DNA from: Clusia tigrina
Lineage: Eukaryota > Arthropoda > Insecta > Diptera > Clusiidae
Direction: 5' to 3'
Assembly (NCBI GenBank): GCA_920105625.2
Contig: OV050032.1
Span: 110,158,542-110,222,541 of the forward strand
Length of the DNA: 64,000 bases
This document shows positions 53,101 through 62,699 of the stretch, piece by piece. How positions within the stretch are numbered: position 1 is the stretch's first letter; the number at the start of each line of letters is the position of its first letter. The translations under genes were made by a program, and so were the position numbers. The notes beneath the pieces are model-generated. The model had not been told where the DNA came from. It did not search any database and saw only the letters and a list, made by a program, of their open reading frames with translations.

Positions 53101-53838
53101 ATTGTTACAAAATTTCAAGGTTTTATGACGCTCCAGTAAAAAGTTACAAGCATTTGAATGTTGCCAACTTTGATAGGTGTAGGACGTACCGTAAAGAAGT
53201 TAGGGGCGTTTGAAGTTTTATCAGTGTTTGATTTGGGACTCAAGCGTAGCATAGCTTTGAGCGATAGCTTAAATTGACAAGAGGCTCGAGTACTTCATTG
53301 TTACAAAATTTCAAGGTTTTATGACGCTCCAGTAAAAAGATACAAGCATTTGTATGTTGCAAACTTTGATAGGTGTAGGACGTACCGTAAAGAAGTTAGT
53401 GGCGTTTGAAGTTTTATCAGTGTTTGATTTGGGACTCAAGCGTAGCATAGCTTTGAGCGATAGCTTAAATTGACAAGAGGCTCGAGTACTTTATTGTTAC
53501 AAAATTTCAAGGTTTTATGACGCTCCAGAAAAAAGATACAAGCATTTGTATGTTGCCAACTTTGATAGGTGTAGGACGTACCGTAAAGAAGTTAGGGGCG
53601 TTTGAAGTTTTATCAGTGTTTGATTTGGGACTCAAGCGTAGCATAGCTTTGAGCGATAGCTTAAATTGACAAGAGGCTCGAGTACTTTATTGTTACAAAA
53701 TTTCAAGGTTTTATGACGCTCCAGAAAAAAGATACAAGCATTTGTATGTTGCCAACTTTGATAGGTGTAGGACGTACCGTATAGAAGTTAGGGGTGTTTG
53801 AAGTTTTATCAGTGTTTGATTTGGGACTCTAGGGTAGC
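47175..53838 (+). repeat. 18-mer higher-order repeat, period exactly 3528 bp (two copies)
   Basis: About 47175-50310 matches 50703-53838 at an offset of 3528 bp, which is 18 x 196 with no net indel. Shared markers include GATAGTTGTAGG (about 48076 and 51604), GAAGCTAGGGCC, TGATTTCGGACTC, GATGTCTTAAATTG, CTCGAGCACTTTATTG (about 48778 and 52306), GCAAACATTGATAGG, TACAAACTTTCAAAG (about 49383 and 52911) and AGTTAGTGGCG (about 49868 and 53396). Private differences are few, such as CTTTAATAGG near 49053. Neither copy contains a 17-bp-deleted monomer before 53900. Confidence 0.88.
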
Positions 53839-56800
53839 ATAGCTTTGAGCGATAACTTAAATTGACAAGATGCTCGAGTACTTTATTGTTACAAAATTTC
53901 CAGTAAAAAGTTACAAGCATTTGAATGTTGCCAACTTTGATAGGTGTAGGACGTACCGTATAGATGTTAGGCGCGTTTGAAGTTTTATCAGTGTTTGATT
54001 TGGGACTCTAGGGTAGCATAGCTTTGAGCGATGGCTTAAATTGACAAGAGGCTCGGGTACTTCATTGTTACAAAATATCAAGGTTTTATGACGCTCCAGT
54101 AAAAAGTTACAAGCATTTGTATGTTGCAAACTTTGATAGGTGTAGGACGTACCGTATAGAAGTTAGGGCCATTTGAAGTTTTATCAGTGTTTGATTTGGG
54201 ACTCTAGGGTAGCATAGCTTTGAGCGATAGCTTAAATTGACAAGATGCTCGAGTACTTTATTATTACGAAATTTCAAGGTTTTATGACGCTCCAGTAAAA
54301 AGTTACAAGCATTTGAATATTGCCAACTTTGATAGGTGTAGGACGTACCGTAAAGAAGTTAGGGGTGTTTGAAGTTTTATCAGTGTTTGATATGGGACTC
54401 TAGGGTAGCATAGCTTTGAGCGATGTCTTAAATTGACAAGAGGCTCGAGCACTTTATTGTTACAAAATTTCAAGGATTTACGACGCTCCAGTAAAAAGTT
54501 ACAAGCATTTGTATGTTGCAAACATTGATAGGTGTAGGACGTACCGTAAAGAAGTTAGGGGCGTTTGATGCTTTATCAGTGTTTGATTTGGGACTCTAGG
54601 GTAGCATAGCTTTGAGCGATAGCTTAAATTGACAAGAGGCTCGGGTACTTCATTGTTACAAAATTTCAAGGTTTTAGGACGCTCCAGAAAAAAGTTACAA
54701 GCATTTGTATGTTGCAAACTTTGATAGGTGTAGGACGTACCGTATAGAAGTTAGGGGCGTTTGAAGTTTTATCAGTGTTTCATTTGGGACTCAAGGGTAG
54801 CATAGCTTTGAGCGATAACTTAAATTGACAAGAGGCTCGAGTACTTTATTGTTACAAAATTTCAAGGTTTTATGACGCTCCAGTAAAAAGTTACAAGCAT
54901 TTGTATGTTGCCAACTTTGATAGGTGTAGGACGTACCGTAAAGAAGTTAGGGGCGTTTGAAGTTTTATCAGTGTTTGATTTGGGACTCTAGGGTAGCATA
55001 GCTTTGAGCGATAGCTTAAATTGACAAGATGCTCGAGTACTTTATTGTTACAAACTTTCAAAGTTTTATGACGCTCCAGTAAAAAGTTACAAGCATTTGT
55101 ATGTTGCAAACTTTGATAGGTGTAGGACGTACCGTAGAAAAGTTAGGGGCGTTTGAAGTTTTATCAGTGTTTGATTTGGGACTCTAGGGTAGCATAGCTT
55201 TGAGCGATAGCTTAAATGGACAAGATGCTCGAGTACTTTATTGTTACAAAATTTCAAGGTTTTATGACGCTCCAGTAAAAAGTTACAAGCATTTGAATGT
55301 TGCCAACTTTGATAGGTGTAGGACGTACCGTAAAGAAGTTAGGGGCGTTTGAAGTTTTATCAGTATTTGATTTGGGACTCAAGCGTAGCATAGCTTTGAG
55401 CGATAGCTTAAATTGACAAGAGGCTCGAGTACTTCATTGTTACAAAATTTCAAGGTTTTATGACGCTCCAGTAAAAAGATACAAGCATTTGTATGTTGCA
55501 AACTTTGATAGGTGTAGGACGTACCGTAAAGAAGTTAGTGGCGTTTGAAGTTTTATCAGTGTTTGATTTGGGACTCAAGCGTAGCATAGCTTTGAGCGAT
55601 AGCTTAAATTGACAAGAGGCTCGAGTACTTTATTGTTACAAAATTTCAAGGTTTTATGACGCTCCAGAAAAAAGATACAAGCATTTGTATGTTGCCAACT
55701 TTGATAGGTGTAGGACGTACCGTAAAGAAGCTAGGGGCGTTTGAAGTTTTATCAGTGTTTGATTTGGGACTCAAGCGTAGCATAGCTTTGAGCGATAGCT
55801 TAAATTGACAAGAGGCTCGAGTACTTTATTGTTACAAAATTTCAAGGTTTTATGACGCTCCAGAAAAAAGATACAAACATTTGTATGTTGCCAACTTTGA
55901 TAGGTGTAGGACGTACCGTATAGAAGTTAGGGGTGTTTGAAGTTTTATCAGTGTTTGATTTGGGACTCTAGGGTAGCATAGCTTTGAGCGATAACTTAAA
56001 TTGACAAGATGCTCGAGTACTTTATTGTTACAAAATTTCCAGTAAAAAGTTACAAGCATTTGAATGTTGCCAACTTTGATAGGTGTAGGACGTACCGTAT
56101 AGATGTTAGGCGCGTTTGAAGTTTTATCAGTGTTTGATTTGGGACTCTAGGGTAGCATAGCTTTGAGCGATGGCTTAAATTGACAAGAGGCTCGGGTACT
56201 TCATTGTTACAAAATATCAAGGTTTTATGACGCTCCAGTAAAAAGTTACAAGCATTTGTATGTTGCAAACTTTGATAGGTGTAGGACGTACCGTAAAGAA
56301 GTTAGGGGCGTTTGCAGTTTTATCAGTGTTTGATGTGGGACTCAAGCGTAGCATAGCTTTGAGCGATAACTTAAATTGACAAGAGGGTCGAGTACTTTAT
56401 TGTTACAAAATTTCAAGGTTTTATGACGCTCCAGTAAAAAGTTACAAGCATTTGTATGTTGCAAACTTTGATAGGTGTAGGACGTACCGTAAAGAAGTTA
56501 GGGGCGTTTGATGTTTTATCAGTGTTTGATTTGGGACTCTAGGGTAGCATAGCTTTGAGCGATGGCTTATATTGACAAGAGGCTCGAGTACTTTATTGTT
56601 ACAAAGTTTCAAGGTTTTATGACGCTCCAATAAAAAGTTACTAGCATTTGAATGTTGCCAACTTTGATAGTTGTAGGACGTACCGTAAAGAAGCTAGGGC
56701 CATTTGAAGTTTTATCAGTGTTTGATTTGGGACTCTAGGGTAGCATAGCTTTGAGCGATGGCTTAAATTGACAAGAGGCTCGAGTACTTCATTGTTACAA

Positions 56801-59285
56801 AATTTCAAGGTTTTATGACGCTCCAGTAAAAAGTTACAAGCATTTGTATGTTGCCAACTTTGATAGGTGTAGGACGTACCGTAAAGAAGTTAGGGGCGTT
56901 TGAAGTTTTATCAGTGTTTGATTTCGGACTCTAGGGTAGCATAGCTTTGAGCGATAGCTTAAATTGACAAGATGCTCGAGTACTTTATTGTTACAAAATT
57001 TCAAGGTTTTATGACGCTCCAGTAAAAAGTTACAAGCATTTGTATGTTGCAAACTTTGATAGGTGTAGGACGTACCGTAGAAAAGTTAGGGGCGTTTGAA
57101 GTTTTATCAGTGTTTGATTTGGGACTCTAGGGTAGCATAGCTTTGAGCGATAGCTTAAATGGACAAGATGCTCGAGTACTTTATTGTTACAAAATTTCAA
57201 GGTTTTATGACGCTCCAGTAAAAAGTTACAAGCATTTGAATGTTGCCAACTTTGATAGGTGTAGGACGTACCGTAAAGAAGTTAGGGGCGTTTGAAGTTT
57301 TATCAGTGTTTGACTTGGGACTCTAGGGTAGCATAGCTTTGAGCGATGTCTTAAATTGACAAGAGGCTCGAGCACTTTATTGTTACAAAATTTCAAGGTT
57401 TTATGACGCTCCAGTAAAAAGTTACAAGCATTTGTATGTTGCAAACATTGATAGGTGTAGGACGTACCGTAAAGAAGTTAGGGGCGTTTGATGCTTTATC
57501 AGTGTTTGATTTGGGACTCTAGGGTAGCATAGCTTTGAGCGATAGCTTAAATTGACAAGAGGCTCGGGTACTTCATTGTTACAAAATTTCAAGGTTTTAG
57601 GACGCTCCAGAAAAAAGTTACAAGCATTTGTATGTTGCAAACTTTGATAGGTGTAGGACGTACCGTATAGAAGTTAGGGGCGTTTGAAGTTTTATCAGTG
57701 TTTCATTTGGGACTCAAGGGTAGCATAGCTTTGAGCGATAACTTAAATTGACAAGAGGCTCGAGAACTTTATTGTTACAAAATTTCAAGGTTTTATGACG
57801 CTCCAGTAAAAAGTTACAAGCATTTGTATGTTGCCAACTTTGATAGGTGTAGGACGTACCGTAAAGAAGTTAGGGGCGTTTGAAGTTTTATCAGTGTTTG
57901 ATTTGGGACTCTAGGGTAGCATAGCTTTGAGCGATAGCTTAAATTGACAAGATGCTCGAGTACTTTATTGTTACAAACTTTCAAGGTTTTATGACGCTCC
58001 AGTAAAAAGTTACAAGCATTTGTATGTTGCAAACTTTGATAGGTGTAGGACGTACCGTAGAAAAGCTAGGGGCGTTTGAAGTTTTATCAGTGTTTGATTT
58101 GGGACTCTAGGGTAGCATAGCTTTGAGCGATAGCTTAAATGGACAAGATGCTCGAGTACTTTATTGTTACAAAATTTCAAGGTTTTATGACGCTCCAGTA
58201 AAAAGTTACAAGCATTTGAATGTTGCCAACTTTGATAGGTGTAGGACGTACCGTAAAGAAGTTAGGGGCGTTTGAAGTTTTATCAGTATTTGATTTGGGA
58301 CTCAAGCGTAGCATAGCTTTGAGCGATAGCTTAAATTGACAAGAGGCTCGAGTACTTCTTTGTTACAAAATTTCAAGGTTTTATGACGCTCCAGTAAAAA
58401 GATACAAGCATTTGTATGTTGCAAACTTTGATAGGTGTAGGACGTACCGTAAAGAAGTTAGTGGCGTTTGAAGTTTTATCAGTGTTTGATTTGGGACTCA
58501 AGCGTAGCATAGCTTTGAGCGATAGCTTAAATTGACAAGAGGCTCGAGTACTTTATTGTTACAAAATTTCAAGGTTTTATGACGCTCCAGAAAAAAGATA
58601 CAAGCATTTGTATGTTGCCAACTTTGATAGGTGTAGGACGTACCGTAAAGAAGTTAGGGGCGTTTGAAGTTTTATCAGTGTTTGATTTGGGACTCAAGCG
58701 TAGCATAGCTTTGAGCGATAGCTTAAATTGACAAGAGGCTCGAGTACTTTATTGTTACAAAATTTCAAGGTTTTATGACGCTCCAGAAAAAAGATACAAG
58801 CATTTGTATGTTGCCAACTTTGATAGGTGTAGGACGTACCGTATAGAAGTTAGGGGTGTTTGAAGTTTTATCAGTGTTTGATTTGGGACTCTAGGGTAGC
58901 ATAGCTTTGAGCGATAACTTAAATTGACAAGATGCTCGAGTACTTTATTGTTACAAAATTTCCAGTAAAAAGTTACAAGCATTTGAATGTTGCCAACTTT
59001 GATAGGTGTAGGACGTACCGTATAGAAGTTAGGGGCGTTTGAAGTTTTATCAGTGTTTGATTTGGGACTCTAGGGTAGCATAGCTTTGAGCGATGGCTTA
59101 AATTGACAAGAGGCTCGGGTACTTCATTGTTACAAAATATCAAGGTTTTATGACGCTCCAGTAAAAAGTTACAAGCATTTGTATGTTGCAAACTTTGATA
59201 GGTGTAGGACGTACCGTATAGAAGTTAGGGCCATTTGAAGTTTTATCAGTGTTTGATTTGGGACTCTAGGGTAGCATAGCTTTGA
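51200..59285 (+). repeat. 26-mer composite repeat, offset 5062 bp
   Basis: About 51200-54220 matches 56262-59285 at an offset of 5062 bp (26 x 196 minus 34, two deletion monomers in the interval). It includes GATAGTTGTAGG, TGATTTCGGACTC, GATGTCTTAAATTG, TACAAACTTTC, AGTTAGTGGCG and TTAGGGGTGTTTG in the same order. The downstream copy has the normal GAAGTTAGGGGCG near 59025 where 53964 has GATGTTAGGCGCG. The 11-mer duplication lies between the two copies, so the arrangement is nested rather than a simple tandem. Confidence 0.84.
52255..56289 (+). repeat. 11-mer higher-order repeat, period 2139 bp (two copies)
   Basis: About 52255-54150 recurs at 54394-56289, offset 2139 bp (11 x 196 minus 17, one deletion monomer per unit). 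Shared features are GATGTCTTAAATTG, CTCGAGCACTTTATTG, the AAGGATTTACGACG variant (about 52333 and 54472), TACAAACTTTCAAAG, AGTTAGTGGCG, TTAGGGGTGTTTG (about 53787 and 55926) and GATGTTAGGCGCG (about 53964 and 56103). The last two are private markers. This is a nested duplication inside the 5062-bp unit. Confidence 0.87.
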
Positions 59286-59364
59286 GCGATAGCTTAAATT
59301 GACAAGAGGGTCCAGTACTTCATTGTTACAAAATTTCAAGATTTTATGACGCTCCAGTAAAAAG

Positions 59365-62000
59365 TTACAAGCATTTGTATGTTGCAAACTTTGATAGGTG
59401 TAGGACGTACCGTATAGAAGTTAGGGCCATTTGAAGTTTTATCAGTGTTTCATTTGAGACTCTAGGGTAGCATAGCTTTGAGTGATAGCTTAAATTGACA
59501 AGATGCTCGAGTACTTTATTGTTACAAAATTTCAAGGTTTTATGACGCTCCAGTAAAAAGTTACAAGCATTTGTATGTTGCAAACTTTGAAAGGTGTGGG
59601 ACGTACCGCAAAGAAGTTAGGGCCATTTGAAGTTTTATCAGTGTTTGATTTGGGACCCTAGCGTAGCATAGCTTTGAGCGATGGCTTATATTGACAAGAG
59701 GCTCGAGTACTTTATTGTTACAAAGTTTCAAAGTTTTATGACGTTCCAGTAAAAAGTTACTAGCATTTGAATGTTGCCAACTTTGATAGGTGTAGGACGT
59801 ACCGTAAAGAAGTTAGGGCCATTTGAAGTTTTATCAGTGTTTGATTTGGAACTCTAGGGTAGCATAGCTTTGAGCGATGGCTTAAATTGACAAGAGGCTC
59901 GAGTACTTCATTGTTACAAAATTTCAAGGTTTTATGGCGCTCCAGTAAAAAGTTACAAGCATTTGTATATTGCATACTTTGATAGGTGTAGGACGTACCG
60001 TATAGAAGTTAGGACCATTTGAAGTTTTATCAGTGTTTGACTTGGGACTCTAGGGTAGCATAGCTTTGAGCGATGGCTTAAATTGACAAGAGGCTCGAGC
60101 ACTTTATTGTTACAAAATTTCAAGGTTTTATGACGCTCCAGTAAAAAGTTACAAGCATTTGTATGTTGCAAACATTGATAGGTGTAGGACGTACCGTAAA
60201 GAAGTTAGGGGCGTTTGATGCTTTATCAGTGTTTGATTTGGGACTCTAGGGTAGCATAGCTTTGAGCGATAGCTTAAATTGACAAGAGGCTCGGGTACTT
60301 CATTGTTACAAAATTTCAAGGTTTTAGGACGCTCCAGAAAAAAGTTACAAGCATTTGTATGTTGCAAACTTTGATAGGTGTAGGACGTACCGTATAGAAG
60401 TTAGGGGCGTTTGAAGTTTTATCAGTGTTTCATTTGGGACTCAAGGGTAGCATAGTTTTGAGCGATAACTTAAATTGACAAGAGGCTCGAGAACTTTATT
60501 GTTACAAAATTTCAAGGTTTTATGACGCTCCAGTAAAAAGTTACAAGCATTTGTATGTTGCAAACTTTGAAAGGTGTAGGACGTACCGTAAAGAAGTTAG
60601 GGCCATTTGAAGTTTTATCAGTGTTTGATTTGGGACTCTAGGGTAGCATAGCTTTGAGCGATAACTTAAATTGACAAGATGCTCGAGTACTTTATTGTTA
60701 CAAAATTTCCATGTTTTATGACGCTCCAGTAAAAAGTTACAAGCATTTGTATGTTGCAAACTTTGATAGGTGTAGGACGTACCGTAAAGAAGTTAGGGCC
60801 ATTTGAAGTTTTATCAGTGTTTGATTTGGGACTCTACGGTAGCATAGCTTTGAGCGATAGCTTAAATTGACAAGAGGCTCCAGTACTTTATTGTTACAAA
60901 ATTTCAAGGTTTTATGACGCTCCAGTAAAAAGTTACAAGCATTTGTATGTTGCAAACTTTGATAGATGTAGGACGTACCGTAAAGAAGTTAGGGGCGTTT
61001 GCAGTTTTATCAGTGTTTGATGTGGGACTCAAGCGTAGCATAGCTTTGAGCGATAACTTAAATTGACAAGAGGGTCGAGTACTTTATTGTTACAAAATTT
61101 CAAGGTTTTATGACGCTCCAGTAAAAAGTTACAAGCATTTGTATGTTGCAAACTTTGATAGGTGTAGGACGTACCGTAAAGAAGTTAGGGGCGTTTGATG
61201 TTTTATCAGTGTTTGATTTGGGACTCTAGGGTAGCATAGCTTTGAGCGATGGCTTATATTCACAAGAGGCTCGAGTACTTTATTGTTACAAAGTTTCAAG
61301 GTTTTATGACGCTCCAGTAAAAAGTTACTAGCATTTGAATGTTGCCAACTTTGATAGGTGTAGGACGTACCGTAAAGAAGTTAGGGCCATTTGAAGTTTT
61401 ATCAGTGTTTGATTTGGGACTCTAGGGTAGCATAGCTTTGAGCGATGGCTTAAATTGACAAGAGGCTCGAGTACTTCATTGTTACAAAATTTCAAGGTTT
61501 TATGACGCTCCAGTAAAAAGTTACAAGAATTTGTATATTGCAAACTTTGATAGGTGTAGGACGTACCGTATAGGAGTTAGGACCATTTGAAGTTTTATCA
61601 GTGTTTGACTTGGGACTCTAGGGTAGCATAGCTTTGAGCGATAACTTAAATTGACAAGATGCTCGAGTACTTTATTATTACAAAATTTCAAGGTTTTAGG
61701 ACGCTCCAGAAAAAAGTTACAAGCATTTGTATGTTGCAAACTTTGATAGGTGTAGGACGTACCGTATAGAAGTTAGGGGCGTTTGAAGTTTTATCAGTGT
61801 TTCATTTGGGACTCAAGGGTAGCATAGCTTTGAGCGATAACTTAAATTGACAAGAGGCTCGAGAACTTTATTGTTACAAAATTTCAAGGTTTTATGACGC
61901 TCCAGTAAAAAGTTACAAGCATTTGTATGTTGCAAACTTTGAAAGGTGTAGGACGTACCGTAAAGAAGTTAGGGCCATTTGAAGTTTTATCAGTGTTTGA
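59365..62000 (+). repeat. Third R-type block, copy of about 43.73-46.1 kb with one inserted monomer
   Basis: The stretch 59365-60150 matches 43728-44513 at offset 15637, and 60541-62000 matches 44708-46167 at offset 15833. The 196-bp change is one additional monomer near 60149-60340, which carries CTCGAGCACTTTATTG and GCAAACATTGATAGG and so resembles the 48.8-kb type. Shared markers are TTTGAGACTC, GAAAGGTGTGGGACG, TTTGGGACCCTAG, TTACTAGCATTTG, GACTTGGGACTC and TTTGATGTGGG. Several private changes are present (ACCGCAAAG, TTTGGAACTC, TATGGCGC, GCATACTTTG), so this copy is more diverged. Confidence 0.78.
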
Positions 62001-62620
62001 TTTGGGACTCTAGGGTAGCATAGCTTTGAGCGATAACTTAAATTGACAAGATGCTCGAGTACTTTATTATTACAAAATTTCAATGTTTTATGACGCTCCA
62101 GTAAAAAGTTACAAGCATTTGTATGTTGCAAACTTTGATAGTTGTAGGACGTACCGTAAAGAAGTTAGGGCCATTTGAAGTTTTATCAGTGTTTGATTTG
62201 GGACTCTAGGGTAGCATAGCTTTGAGCGATAGCTTAAATTGACAAGAGGCTCGAGTACTTTATTGTTACAAAATTTCAAGGTTTTATGACGCTCCAGTAA
62301 AAAGTTACAAGCATTTGTATGTTGCAAACTTTGATAGATGTAGGACGTACCGTAAAGAAGTTAGGGGCGTTTGCAGTTTTATCAGTGTTTGATGTGGGAC
62401 TCAAGCGTAGCATAGCTTTGAGCGATAACTTAAATTGACAAGAGGGTCGAGTACTTTATTGTTACAAAATTTCAAGGTTTTATGACGCTCCAGTAAAAAG
62501 TTACAAGCATTTGTATGTTGCAAACTTTGATAGGTGTAGGACGTACCGTAAAGAAGTTAGGGGCGTTTGATGTTTTATCAGTGTTTGATTTGGGACTCTA
62601 GGGTAGCATAGCTTTGAGCG
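60390..62620 (+). repeat. 7-mer higher-order repeat, period 1372 bp
   Basis: About 60390-61250 matches 61762-62622 at an offset of 1372 bp (7 x 196). Both have GTTTCATTTGGGACTC, CTCGAGAACTTTATTG, GAAAGGTGTAGG, the GATAGATGTAGG monomer, TTTGCAGTTTTATC with TTTGATGTGGG, and the GAGGGTCGAG monomer with TTTGATGTTTTATC, in the same order. The copies separate near 62620, where the second has TAGCTTAAATTGACAAGAGG followed by GGGTACTTC. Confidence 0.82.
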
Positions 62621-62699
62621 ATAGCTTAAATTGACAAGAGGCTCGGGTACTTCATTGTTACAAAATTTCAAGGTTTTAGGACGCTCCAGAAAAAAGTTA

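Larger units (their letters stand above)
1613..58963 (+). repeat. 179-bp monomer subclass with an identical 17-bp deletion (17 copies)
   Basis: In these monomers AAAATTTC joins directly to CAGTAAAAAG, losing the 17 bases that normally hold AAGGTTTTATGACGCTC. Junctions (last base before the deletion) are 1613, 9431, 12743, 15273, 17606, 19156, 26790, 29515, 30674, 33791, 36321, 37871, 40206, 42737, 53900, 56039 and 58962. All have the same breakpoint, so one deletion event was copied by HOR amplification. Spacings between neighbours reproduce the HOR periods (2530, 2333, 1550, 2335, 2531, 2139). None occurs between 42.8 and 53.8 kb. The span given is first to last copy. Confidence 0.93.
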
